A stretch of DNA of 64,000 nt, from the NCBI RefSeq assembly GCF_008831285.2, contig NC_045144.1, forward strand, positions 15,673,858 through 15,737,857, given 5' to 3'. A model generated the notes under the pieces. That model was not told the origin of the DNA. It made no database searches and saw only the letters and a program-made list of their open reading frames with translations. Shown one piece after another: positions 47,298 to 63,074 of this stretch. The DNA is from Nymphaea colorata (lineage: Eukaryota; Streptophyta; Magnoliopsida; Nymphaeales; Nymphaeaceae). How positions within the stretch are numbered: position 1 is the first letter of the stretch; each line of letters begins with the position of its first letter. Position numbers and translations under genes: made by a program.

Positions 47298-49244
47298 AAC
47301 TTTTCATCCACTTCAATGATGGCCAAACACGATAGACAAACAAATAGGCATGCAACTCAACAGACGAAATGTAATACTGTGCTATGCAGTTTTAAATAAT
47401 TTCGACAGTAATTTCCATCGGTTTAAAAGCAGTTGGAACATGGATAGGTATCAAACTTCAAAATCACAAAAGCGTCTGTTTTCTTTGGCATTCGTCTACT
47501 GTTGCTAAGCGCATCACGAACAGCCTAGTTTTCCTCCCTTTCGCCGCAACTACATTCCTTAAAGCTAAACCTTTGTGGTAGTTCGTTTCAAATTTCTCAT
47601 CGCACCAAATGAATCGATTGAATAAAAATATATTCTTCGATCGGTTCTTTGGATGGTTAAATTTTGTAACTCAAAGACTTCCAAAATTTTGCATCACCGA
47701 CTTTTCAAGCCACGAAAAAATCCTATTAGTTCACAGATAATAAGCTGAATCCAACTTTCGTCGACAGGAAGGACCTTATGAGGTGTTCGTTTTTACATAG
47801 ACGGAAGAAACTGATGGTTTGCTGGTCCATCCTTGAACTAAATAGTTTGCTGATGAAAAAATTATCGGAGGAGAAGTGGCCGGAGGACGTGAGAAAGCTG
47901 GGCGCCACCATATTCGACACCATTTTTACACTAATAGTATTATAGTTTCCTTTTCCAGCCGGCAGGAACTAAATCCCCGGCCAGCCGCATCATCGTATCG
48001 GCTACATCTCATGGCAGACAGACATATAGACGGACAAGTGAACATCAGATGTACCAGGAACAGTGATAAGAAATCGAGGCAAAGCTTAATCCCCGAACAA
48101 TCGACGCAAAAAAGTAAAAAGCCCCAAATCCAGTAACCCAATCGTTGCCATTTGCGACAAATCTCCATTCAGACAATGCAAAAGGGGCTTCAGCTACCAT
48201 TGTCAATAGAATCGAACAAGAGAGAGAGAGAGAGAGAACGTACCTGGAATGCAGATGGTCACGGAGACGTTGGAGATTAATAGAAGGCTAGAATACCGGT
48301 CGGCAGCAGGGCAGGAAGCCAGTAACGCTAGAGAGGTCACCGGGAGGCCGATCTTTCTTCAGACGACCGCCGAACAGTGCAGTAACTCGAATTCAAACGG
48401 CCTCTAGGGGTACATGGATCAGGTATGAAATCACGACCATCCATCTTGATTCATAACTTCACTACTGGTGCAAGAGATCTTTCACTTCGGTTTTAGGAAC
48501 GGAGGAGAGTTTCTGAAAGCTGTGAAGAAGTTGCGTGTTCTCCCGCGGGAGTTGGGAGGCAGAGGTTATGGGTAGAGGTGCTTGTTTCCTTTGTGAAAAC
48601 CATCTTGCTCGAAAAGTTTAGAAGCCGATGGTCGCCCCGTCGATCTAGATGAAAATTTTGGTAGCGGGAGAAAGAAGGAGGTGCAAAAAATGTTGAAAAC
48701 TTGGGATTTATGAGTTGATTGTTCTATTGGGGGAGAGAAATTCAGATGGCTGGATTCTCACCCCATCCGGGCTTTGATTTCGATGCGAAGATTCCGAAAA
48801 CAGGCAGCCGCAATCAGAGGATATGAAGATGACAATCTTGCCCCCTTTGAGCAACTGCAGACCAAATTCATGGAGCTAGAGATGGATGAGCAGGGTGAGA
48901 TATTACGCCCTTCAAGTTATGAAGGCATCAATTATTCATCAACAAGCATGGAGAGAAAGGTCGTGGGCAGGCAAGAATGGTGGAATGTGGGTACTGAGGC
49001 AGGAGGGGCTAGATCAAGGGCAAAGATTGATTGATGGTGACAAATGGAGGGTGGGTCTAATGAGAATTCTCCCCTTAAGAATATTTGCTTGCATTGAAGC
49101 TTTTATCCAATTTCTTGTATGATTAAGGTTTAGAGCCAGCTTTTAGTAAAAAATTATGACTACAATCAATGTAAAATGAAGTCATCAGCTTGATTAAATA
49201 CCATTATATATATATATAATGATTGAAAAAATTAAATAATAATC
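47298..49244 (-). other. Possible 5' region of an unidentified minus-strand transcript
   Basis: Read on the minus strand, the GC-richer stretch 48372-48249 ends in ATTCCAG/GTACGT, a strong splice-donor context followed by a (CT)n tract. An upstream leader-like region extends to about 48780. ORFs at 47726-47923, 47926-48168 and 48774-49034 (plus strand) have no recognisable domain. It could be a promoter and first exon whose partner exons I cannot find. Confidence 0.25.
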
Positions 49245-49349
49245 ACTGATATGATTGCTGACCCTTTAACCAAAAGTGTATATGAAGATCTGTGTACTAA
49301 AACACATGTAGCTCATATGGAGCTAAGTGCTTATCTACCGTTGCACTAA
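49245..49349 (+). pseudogene. Copia RNase H C-terminal fragment
   Basis: The frame TDMIADPLTKSVYEDLC, followed by HVAHMELS, matches the conserved end of plant Copia RNase H (usually ADPLTK followed by HxxxMG). No LTR or other domain is attached. Confidence 0.6.
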
Positions 49350-50794
49350 AAAACGTAAACAAAAAAAACTGTGTAACCATTCATGAGAATGACCCACAAA
49401 GTGAGAGCTCGATTGTAGTCTCATCGCCAAGTGAAAGATATTGAATAGTGGCCATGAGCCGCCCTTGCCAACTTAACGGATCTTTGCCCCGCCTTAATTT
49501 TTAGTGGATGAGCTAAGGTACAAATCACCGGACCAGGTTTGGTGTGAGCGTCACATGTGACTATACCCGTGTTCAACCTCAATTCGAATGGGATTTAAAA
49601 GGGTTAGCCCAGCACCAATTAGTGTGATCGAAACAGGTCTGTTTTTGAGCATCACATGTGTGGTTAGACCTCAGTCTAGGTCAATTCCAACGAGATTTCA
49701 GAAGGGCTAGTTTGGGCAGTAGTCCACACCAGCCTCTATGTAGCTCTGCTATTGAAATTCGCCTCTGAAAAGGAGTTGATAAAAGTTATAGATTGCTTGA
49801 GAACCTTTTTAAACGATGGGTGTGATTCTAAGTGGCAATATGATTTATTCTAACAAAGCATGTATAGGAATTGCCATTAACAGATCCATTACAGTTTTAA
49901 TAATCATTCATTTCTTTGCAAGAACATCAAATGTAAAATGGCATATTTTATAAGTTATCTCAAGAAGTCGAACAATTTTCTAGCTCCACACCTAATTACA
50001 TGAATGTTAGGAAGAGGCCCAAACCTAATGATGTCAATAGATCAAATTCAAATCAGATAACTCCTAACAATATCTACTTTTACGTATATTCACATGTTCA
50101 AATTCAAATCCATATTAGAATAAAGTCATATTTGAATTTGAATCCAAAATCCGATTTCACAATCGGGATCCCATCAGTATCAAATTTCGGAGTTGTGTCG
50201 GACCAATCCGAATTTGAATTTTGAACCAAATCTAACCAATTTTTAAAGTGGAAGGGCATTCGCTATAGGATATTTGTTTAAAGTTAAATATGATCTAAAT
50301 CTACACGACGACATATTTATGTAAAACTCTTTTATTTCTAAAGCTATAGGATCACTTGTCAACTTGATTTTACTTGTTTATAGGTATATACTTATAAGTT
50401 TTTATATGTTAAACTCTTTTATTTCTCATTTCACAGGTATTATGAATTGAAAGACAAGATTTTATTTCTTTCATGCAGGTATAGAGCTAACAAACCCAAA
50501 AAAAAAAGTCAACCTTTGGCGTTTGAATTTTTATGAAACCTTATTGTACTTTAATGAAACATGTTGTTTATCTTTATTTTATGTTTTTAAAATCAAATTA
50601 CTTAACCAACTTGGTTTGAGAAGTAAAATTTTGAGAGAGTTTCTATCACCATGAATGTACCGACACTATGAGAGACGGCTTTGAAACTGAGAACGTATTA
50701 CAGATGTGGCTTAGATAAAGTGCCCTTTAAAGCTGAGAGTTTGTTCATGATACAGAAAAATAAAACTACTATCATAGAGTAATATCAACATACA
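49350..50794. other. Intergenic sequence
   Basis: Two diverged ~75-bp units (GTCACATGTGACTATACC near 49550 and ATCACATGTGTGGTTAGACC near 49650) repeat once. From 50030 to 50230 there is AATTTGAATCC-type sequence. The right part should hold the ABCB 3' UTR. No gene is seen. Confidence 0.5.
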
Positions 50795-50834
50795 CGATGC
50801 TCGGGGGTCCTTTGCCCCTTACGAGCATATCGTG
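50795..50834. other. Imperfect hairpin just past the ABCB stop
   Basis: CACGATGCTCGGGGG and CCCCTTACGAGCATATCGTG can pair across a short TCCTTTG loop with small bulges. It lies about 45-85 bp beyond the stop, probably in the 3' UTR. Function is unknown. Confidence 0.4.
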
Positions 50835-50878
50835 TGCGGCCGTGTCCTTATGACAAGGAAAAAAGAGAAGGCAAACGC

Positions 50879-53800
50879 CTAAGGGGAGCCGCTGTGGAGC
50901 GCCACCAACGAGGCGTACAGCCCGCCTTTGACGCCGATGAGCGTCTCGTGGGTGCCCTGCTCAGCGACGGCGCCGTTCTTGACAACGGCGATGACGTCGG
51001 CGCCGCTGATGGTCGAGAGACGGTGGGCAATGGCGATGGTGGACCTGCTCACCATCACCCCGTCCAGAGCCTCCTGGACGATGCGCTCCGACTCGGTGTC
51101 CAGTGCGGAGGTGGCCTCGTCGAGGAGGAGGATCTTGGGGTCCTTGATGATGGCCCGGGCGATGGCTATCCGCTGCTTCTGACCGCCGGAGAGCTGCACC
51201 CCGCGCTCCCCAACGGGCGTGTCATAGCCGTGAGGCAGCGCCGAGATGAAGCCATGGGCATTAGCGGCACGGGCGGCGGCCACGATCTCCTCCTCGGTTA
51301 CGGACCCGGGCTTGCCGTAGGCGATGTTGGCGCGGATGCTGTCATTGAAGAGGACGGGCTCTTGGCTGACGAGACCCATCTGCTGGCGAAGCCACCGCAG
51401 CTGGAAACGGTGGATTTCGATGCCGTCGACGAGGATGCGGCCGGCGTCTGGTTCGTAAAACCTCTCCAGCAGAGATATGACTGTCGACTTCCCGCTGCCG
51501 CTCTCCCCAACCAGCGCCACCGTCTGCTCAAAAATAGGCCCAACTTTGGATCAGCAGGGAACCAACCGTTTATGTCATGTGTGCTTGATTTGGTGAAAAG
51601 ATTCAACTACCCCAGTTCAATAATCATCTTTTAAAACGTAGGAATCAACGTAGAGATCATGTATAAAAATAATGTTACATGTAAAAGTTGAGTAATTTTT
51701 ATTTTGTATTATGTGATTCTTACATTCATGGTCTAAATGTGGACAAAAATAAGAAAATTATGGAAATTGGTTTTTGTTCGTTTCAATTAGAAGTACTATT
51801 GCACGTTATACTTCATAAATCATGCAAACTCATAATCAATACATATATCTTCATATTTACTCAGTTCGTCATACATTATATATACACACACGTTCAAGGT
51901 TATGGACAAGTTCTTCCTTTTAGTTTAGCAATTATTGAATGACTTAGGAGAGGAGGGTACCTTTCCAGAGGGGATGCTCAAGCATAAGTCCCTAAAGATC
52001 TGAACATTCGGCCGAGTTGGGTACTTGAAACTAACATGCTGGAAGTCGATGTTTCCTTTAACAGTCGGAAGTGTAAGGCCTGAATTGTCGCTGGGATCAA
52101 TTTTTGATTTTCTGTCAAGAATTGAAAAGATTGATGCAGCAGAAGCCTTTGCCTTTGCCAAATCAGGGGCAACTGCACTTGAAAATGAGACCCCCATGGC
52201 CGTCATTGTCAAAGCGAGGAAAACCTGAACATATGAAACAAGACAGGAGTGAATCAGTCAGTAAGTGAGTATGCTGTGGAAGTGTTGAATAATCAAATGG
52301 ATCTCAACAATGGTGATGTAGATGGTCTTGTATATGAGAGTTTTAGGCAGTACCCTGAAAACCTTGCTTGGATCAGTCTTGCCGTCCTGTACAAGTCGAG
52401 CGCCTGCGTAAAAGCTAAGTGAATATGCACAATAGAGTGCAAAGAAGGAAAAGCCGAATCCAAGGCCACTGACAATTCCAAGCCTAATCCCATTCTTCTT
52501 TGGCGTCTCACATTTTTTCCTGTACAGCTCCATCACTCTTTCTTCGGCGCAGAATGACGCGACTGTTCGGATGCTACCAACTGCGTCATTGGCCACCTGA
52601 CTTGCTTCCTCATACATTTTCTGCAACAGACAATGGATCATGATATTTATAATCACCAACAGACATTACAAGGCTTGTTCCAGCGTGAGATTAAAATTCA
52701 GTCGACTGAGTTTATTTAAACACTATGACGCAACTGGAAACAATATTTAGACAGAAAGAGAATGGGTGCAGAAGCAAACCTTAGCATCTGCACTGAATCC
52801 ATCCAAAAATTTAACTTGGAAAAAGCTCTGCAAGCCAATCATAGGAATCAATCCCAGAATTATAAGTGCAAGTTCCCAGTTGGCTATGAATGCAATCAAA
52901 AGCCCTGCGATGATGGTTGAAATATTTTGCACCACCAGTGACAATGCATCTCCAACAAGGCTTCTCAAAGTTGCTGCATCTGCCGACAATCTTGCACCAA
53001 TTGCTCCACTGAAAATAGAATCAATTTAATGGTGATGAAGGGTTCAGGTAGATTATTATGAATTCTAAGCTATGTTTAGAATGAATTCCTTCTCTGTCTC
53101 ATACCTTGAGTTTATTGGTTCATCAAACCAAGACATTTCTTGGTGTACTACATGTTCAAATGTAAGAGCTCGGACGCGCCTCACTAACTTGCCACCTGCT
53201 ACTGCAAATAGATACATCTGTGTTGGGCTAACAATCTGAGCCAGAAGTCCCAGTCCCACAAACATTAGTGCCCAAAAGTTTGCATCTCTCCGAAGCAAAT
53301 GGGGTGGTTCAAAGAATGTCTTTATGATACTTGACATTACGACCCCAAGTAAGGGGAATATGATTCCATTGATAGCTGCAGCGAAACAACCTAATAGCAA
53401 AACTGGAAGCTCTGGCTTGTTCAGTCGACCTAGTCGTGAGAGCGATACATGCTCATTGGTTTTCTCATAGACAATGCCTACATCATTATCATAGACTGGA
53501 CCCGCATGGTGAATACTCAGAGCTCCAGGCAAACCCAAGGAAATTGGGAAGGAGTGCCTGCTACTACATCCCAGTGAGGATCCTCTGCTTATGGATCTGT
53601 TCAATCCGAATCTCATACTTTCGGATCTACTTGGGGCACTGTTGGCATCAAAGTTGGCACCAACCTCATCAGCATCAGCAACAACTTCTTCTTTGACTTG
53701 ACTTATTTCCTGCATTCGTATAAGCTGCGAGTATGCACCATCAGGATCCTTAATCAGCTCTGCATGGGAACCTGTTAAGAGCAAAAATAAAAATTTATCT

Positions 53801-56800
53801 TCCTGAAACAAAATCACAAACGAATACGTAGCTTGTTACTGAAACGTTCTCATTCAGCAAGAAAACAGCAAGCCTACCTTTCTCTACAATTTCTCCACGG
53901 TGCATCACTACTATCATGTCAGCATTTCTTATGGTGGTTAAGCGGTGCGCAATAACAATTGTGGACCTGCCTACCATAATTTTTGTCAGGGCTTCTTGCA
54001 CCATCTTCTCGGACTCTGCATCCAGTGCACTTGTTGCTTCATCTAGAAGAAGAATCCTTGGGTTTTTTAAGATGGCCCTTGCAATTGCAATCCTCTGTTT
54101 TTGTCCTCCAGATAATTGTGTTCCATGTTCACCAACCATTGTGTCAAGACCCTGATAACATGTATAACAACTATTAGCATCGGTAGCCACAAGAGCAGTT
54201 ATGGTCAAATATAATAAGTCACTCGCAAAATTCTTTCACCTCTGGCATCCTATCTATGAACTTTGCAGCATTTGCAAGCTCAGCTGCTGTCCTGATTTCT
54301 TCAAATGTAGCACCCGCTTTTCCATATGCAATGTTCTCTCTTATAGTTGTTGTGAACAGAACAGGTTCTTGGCTGACAAGACCAATTTTCTCTCTGATCC
54401 AACTAAGTTTCAGCTTCTTCAAATCGACCCCATCTATGAATACCTGACCGACTTGAGGATCATAGAACCTCTGTACCAAGCTGATCACGGTGGACTTCCC
54501 GCTACCACTGCCACCAACCAGAGCGACTGTCTCACCACTTGGCACTTGAAGTGAAAGCCCAGAAAAAATGAGAACATCAGGCCTTGCTGGGTAACTGAAA
54601 TGGACATCTTTCAGTTCTATATCTCCTCTTATGTCATCCAAAACAATGCCGCTCTTATCATGTGTATCTATCTCTGGTTTCCTTTCTATTGTCTCAAACA
54701 TTTTGTATGCTGCTGCTTTCCCTGCTGCAAAAGCAGTCATGCATGGGGATGCTTGGCCAAGAGCTCTGATTCAACATCAGAAGCAATAGACTCAGTTAAT
54801 AACATGATATTCATGGTATTGAAATAATGATTCTATAAATAACAGAACTTACGTTCCTCCATTCATAATGGCCACCATCACACTGACCACTTGTCCACCA
54901 GTGTAACCCTTATGAATGATCAGTCTGGCACCATAGAACACAGCAAGCCCATAGCTAGCAAATATGATAAGCAAAATAGATCCAAGTCCTATGCCTGCAG
55001 CCGCCCCTTCATAAATGGTAGCCTTATATGCAGGTTTTAGTCTCTCGTTGTATTTGGCTATAGCCTGCTTCTCTCCCGTAAAAGATGCCACCTGATAACA
55101 TAAAAAAAAAAAAGTAATCAGTTCTGAAGTTCTATTCACTCACAATAGAACCGTCCCCGAGCACCCATGTTACATGGATAGAATAACATTGCCGGGGAAA
55201 TGACAAAGACCAATAACATCATAAGAACCATACATTTAATATTCAAATCTATGAATATGCTTGTAGAAGTTATAATATGTAAAACTATGTAGATTATTGA
55301 ACACCAAAATATTAGAAATGTATACTGAGAACTATGATTCTAGCTCTAGCAGTCTTTGTGCATTTGGCAGAGAAAGCTCCGTCTACCTGACTGTGTGTTT
55401 GGACTCAAGACCTTCAAGTTGGAGGAAGTCAAGAATTCAAAATAGAAAGGCTCTTTCTCGGTATAAACTGACAGGTTCTGCCTAACCCCAGCTCGCACAG
55501 AAAACTTGTGACCTCAAATATGACACCCTTGTGTTGCAGCTTGATACAACGATCATATATATGCCAACTATTCATCAAGGACATTTTCTTTTTGTTGACT
55601 GCAATACACAACTATAGGATAAACTGAGATTTCAGTTTCACAACAAGAGAGGGTGTACATGATCGTGTTGGTCATTGCTATTAAGAGATGTAACAAAAGG
55701 GGGCGGATTCCATCTAATTTGACTGCAAAATAGAATTATGCATTATACAGGGTTGAGTTTCAAAGAGACTGTAGAGCTTACCATTCTGATAGATCCCACT
55801 GTTTGGCCTACAATGGTGCTGACTTCATGATATGCTTTTTGTCCATGGCTAGATATCTTGGAAATTACCCAAGCAAGGATCACTCCATCAAGGACTACTG
55901 GAGGAATTCCAGAGAGCATAATGAGAGAAAGTAGCCATCCTTTCGTGAAGGCTATCAAGAAACCGCCAAGGAATGTGGAGATGAGCTGCACAAACTTCCC
56001 AACCTGAAAATTGATTTAAATTTTGTGTTGAGGTGCAGAAGCAAAGTAGTCAACCACATAAGGAAATGATCAAGAATTTGGACTTTGTTGTGTAAGTTCC
56101 TCTCTATTATTAGGTTCATGACTTTGATTCACGACTTTCAGCTTGACACTGTTCAAAACTTCTGTTTACGTTCACCCTTCTTAATCATCAATTCTCAAAT
56201 CATTTCAGGCGACAGTATCTTTGGTAGACTTTGTCCTCTTTAAGATGATCGAAGTCCTGTAAATAAAGCTTGTACTAGATCCCAAGTAGGCCAACCTTTT
56301 CACCAATGGCGTCTTGGATGAGGATGGTGTCCGCAGTCATTCTTCCGATCACTTCTCCGGTCGTCGTTTCCATGTCGAAGAATGCAATGTCCTGCCTGAG
56401 TATGTTGTTCAGGTACAAGCTCCTGATTCTGGCTGCTTGTCTCTCTCCTGCTATCATCCAGCAAGCCACCTCTGCCAACCCGATAATTTCACAGACAGAT
56501 ACATCGGAATTACTCTCAGGAGCCATGCGCAAAACTTTTCTCAATAATTTATAAGAGATTTGGAAAAGATAGCTTAGAGATTTTGAAAAGAAGGCTTAGC
56601 AACTAATGAAATTCTATGGGTAGGTAACAGATCTCACGTAAAAATGCAGCTGCTGCACAACCGAGACCCAAATAAAAGAACTTCAGGCACACCTGAAACA
56701 CAGCCACAAAGGCAAAATTATGAAGAGAACTAGAGAAAAAATCGAGAAGCAGATGAAGAACACCAAATTACTTAAGAGATTAAATTATTTTTTTAGTCAT

Positions 56801-57928
56801 GTGCATTTGATGGTAGTAATAATATTAGCGTTGTTTGCAATACAAAGTGAAAAGAGCATGAGAAATTGCTTCTTTTAGACGTGCAACTGTGCAAGTCATC
56901 TTGAAAGAACAACCCTTTCAATCTTTCCTCCATTTTAAAGTTCGTTGATTTTTAGTGTCAAAACCTTCATGATGGAAATTTGGTTTGGGCTTCTGATCTG
57001 ACATTACAAACTGTGGAATTTAGACTAGTATTTAGTGTTAAAACTAACATTTTTGTTTAATACAATTTTTTTAGAAAAAACACACTTTTTGAATTCACAT
57101 CTGTTCTATTTTCAGAAGAAATTTCATATCTACGAGTCCAATCTATGCCACAGATCCTAGAATCTGAACCATAAACGAATAACTGATATTTGGGTCTTTC
57201 AGGCGAGACCATCTTTATGTTTCTTTTTGCCACAACAGTCAACAGTTTACTCACTATCAACGTAGCTGATAATCTAAAATTTGGCGGCTCTTCCTTTTCT
57301 CTTTCCCTGTGCATCTCTTTTCTATTTTGTACTGGAAAAATAATTTACATCATCAAATCTAATCTGAAGGTCAAATTTAAAGTATTTAACTGACCTTTAA
57401 TATAAGCATATGAGAAGGAAGCAATGTTCGTATCGGTTTGTTGACCGATACGGCATACCAGCCGGTACCAATCAAGCCGTATCAGCTCATTTCCCTTTAT
57501 TTATGATTCAAAGAATAACTTAGAATATTTTAAATTCATTTCGTAAAATTATAAAAAACAAAAAACTAAAGGCCCCATCTTCGGCTGTGCTTGATAAACA
57601 GCAGGACCAAGAAGTATAAAATGATGAAAACAATATGCTGTACCTTCGTCACCATGTGCAGAACATTGTGTTGGTCTGCTTTGCCGAAAGAGTCAATGAG
57701 GTCCCCAAAAAGCATGGACAGGAGGGGCATCCCCATGCCATTGCCAAGGGCCCCGACTGTGCCTATCACCATCAACATCACATCCAGTGAATCTGCAAAA
57801 GAGAACAGCTTATAGAATGGGATTGTGTTGTTCAACCCCCCATTGCCACCACCTTCCCTCTCCTCCTTCTTTGAATCCTTATAGTCCTCTATCTCAAATG
57901 AACCATTGATGTGGTTCTCCTTCTCCAT
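50879..57928 (-). CDS. ABC transporter subfamily B (MDR/P-glycoprotein), ABCB4/11/21-like
   Basis: This is an intact 12-exon gene encoding 1282 aa, a full-size exporter (TMD1-NBD1-TMD2-NBD2) of the plasma membrane. Relatives include Arabidopsis ABCB4 and ABCB21, which move auxin. Exons, from the start codon: 57928-57644, 56692-56638, 56471-56296, 56003-55782, 55091-54853, 54765-54240, 54151-53878, 53771-53105, 53008-52780, 52620-52354, 52224-51961, 51523-50879. All introns are GT-AG and the phases join without a break, including a 55-bp exon 2 with a split Gln codon. NBD1 has Walker A at ~410-418 (GGSGSGKST), LSGGQ at 514-518 and Walker B at 534-539 (ILLLDE). NBD2 has Walker A at 1074-1082, LSGGQ at 1179-1183 and Walker B at 1199-1204. 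All ATPase motifs are intact. The start is the ATG at 57926-57928, because the upstream in-frame codon is TTG. The second TMD is spread over exons 8-11. Substrate cannot be read from sequence. Confidence 0.94.
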
Positions 57929-61448
<3,520 letters not shown>

Positions 61449-61765
61449 GGGTCTTTTGGATGAAAACCCTCACCTAACACAATTTTTTTTTTTAAAAAAA
61501 AACTTGGGTTAGAGGAAAACCAAGTTTTACAATTAGTCTTAAAAGCCTTGTCTTTTTCTGTTTGGATGATATATGCAAAAAGTGGCTTTTGAATATTTTA
61601 AGGGTACCAAGTTTTTCACTCTTTTTTACAAAACCAGTTTTTCTTAAAGCTGAGCTGAGTTTTCTTCAAACTCAATTTGGACGTTTCAGAAACTAAGTTT
61701 TGCCTTTAAAACTAGATCGTGTGTTCAAAACCTAGTTTTGAAGTGTCATTCAAACACTCTCGATC
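61449..61765. mobile_element. Possible degenerate MITE
   Basis: The left end GGGTCTTTTGGATGA and right end TCATTCAAACACTC are imperfect inverted repeats of the GGGTGTTTGGATGA type seen at the ends of many plant MITEs. No target duplication could be confirmed. The interior is AAACCAGTTTT-type AT-rich sequence. Confidence 0.38.
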
Positions 61766-61858
61766 AAAACAGGCTTAATATATTTTTTTTGTTTAATCAC
61801 CTTGAATTATATATGAAAGAATTAATTTAACATAAGTGTATTAACGTTGTTATACCAC

Positions 61859-62098
61859 AGTCTCAAGGGGCATAGCATAGCTGGTCAGATTATAGGCCTG
61901 TATAAAGGCAAGTTTCTAATTTGATTCATGTGGGTGATATGTTTTTGTATCTTAAAGTGGTAGGGCGCGAGATCCAAGTTAAATGGTACATCGTTGTTAT
62001 TGCTGACACCGACGCCAGCTCACAACCCCGAAGGCAAGGGGAATGAGAGAGCCTTTGGGTCTCGCTTCGGGTAGTGGGATGAACTTCTCGCTTACCTG
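61859..62098 (+). mobile_element. tRNA-derived SINE, 240 bp
   Basis: It is flanked by a perfect 16-bp direct repeat, AACGTTGTTATACCAC, at 61843-61858 and 62099-62114. Near the 5' end, TAGCATAGCTGG matches the pol III A box consensus TRGCNNAGYNGG. A degenerate B box (TTTGATTC) follows about 40 bp on. The 3' part (GGGTAGTGGGATGAACTTC, ending TTACCTG) resembles the Au-SINE class as I remember it. Long target duplications of this kind are typical of LINE-driven insertion. Confidence 0.82.
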
Positions 62099-62114
62099 AA
62101 CGTTGTTATACCAC

Positions 62115-63032
62115 TAAAATTTAAGTGGGTTTTTTTTTTTTTTTTTTGTAAAAGCAACAATTTTAAATTGGTTTACAAGACTAATCGTTGTTCGATTCCC
62201 ATGAACGTCAACTTCCTACACGAGCCAATACAAACCTAGACGTTGAGGCAATGAAAAGGGGGAAGTCTTTGTTTCTCCTTCCTGCCATGAACAATTTTAA
62301 ATTGATGTAACGTGTATATTTGAGAACCATTAAAGTTGAGCTTTTCTATTATGCCAGCCTCATAAAACGTAGTTGTCCGGACCTACAGAGGGTTAATTGC
62401 AATTCAAGGAGCAGAACCAACAAGTGGTCATAACTTTCAATGGTTGTTCATAATTATAAAAAAAAATTGAACTAATTGTATGCTTTTTGGAAGCCATAAA
62501 CATATGTTTTCATGTTAGTGAGGCAATACATTATGAAGGTCAACTTAATATTCTTTTCCCGCATATAGGATTCCATTCCTTAACTTTTAAGCCTATATCA
62601 CTGTCTTTCTAAGATTCATATACATAGATACAAGAGCTCAAGCATGAGTAATTCAACGTCAAACTAAGACTGTTGAAACTTGTGATCGAGGCGCAGCTAA
62701 TGATTCTTTATTAAATTGACAATAGATCTAATCAACGGTCTACGCAAACCAGTACATTCATCAAAGTGCGTCTATTTACCCGTACTTTTCACAGTAATTA
62801 GACGCTGACTTCTCGGAACCTTGGCGAGTAGAGACAGGTCGCCGTAAAATATAAAAATAAATAGCATGCAGCAATTCTTTATAGTAAAAGTTGACTTTTC
62901 ACGACATCGGAAAAGTAGGCTTTGATCGCTGGAAAATATAAAATTAGTTTTCTGTTGAGTACTTCAATATGAACAGAAAAAACATGCATGAACTATTTGT
63001 ATGATCTCAATAAAGTCTACTAGTTTACTTTA
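62115..63032. other. Intergenic sequence, possible SINE fragment
   Basis: A T17 run is near 62130. GTTCGATTCC near 62189 fits a pol III B box, but I find no A box upstream. The sequence after it weakly resembles the 3' half of the SINE at 61859. No gene is seen. Confidence 0.35.
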
Positions 63033-63074
63033 TATATATATATTTATATATATATAAAGAGAGAGAGAGAGAGA
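63033..63074. repeat. (TA)n followed by (GA)n microsatellite
   Basis: Two TA runs split by a T are followed by GA units, again with TA before GA on the plus strand. Confidence 0.9.

Noticed and set aside
50834-51634. 266-codon plus-strand ORF opposite the last ABCB exon
   Set aside because: It is antisense to the NBD2 coding exon and exists because of that exon's GC-rich codon use.
62171-62290. A second SINE or a tRNA gene based on GTTCGATTCC
   Set aside because: No A box, no cloverleaf and no target duplication were found. It is kept only as a possible fragment.
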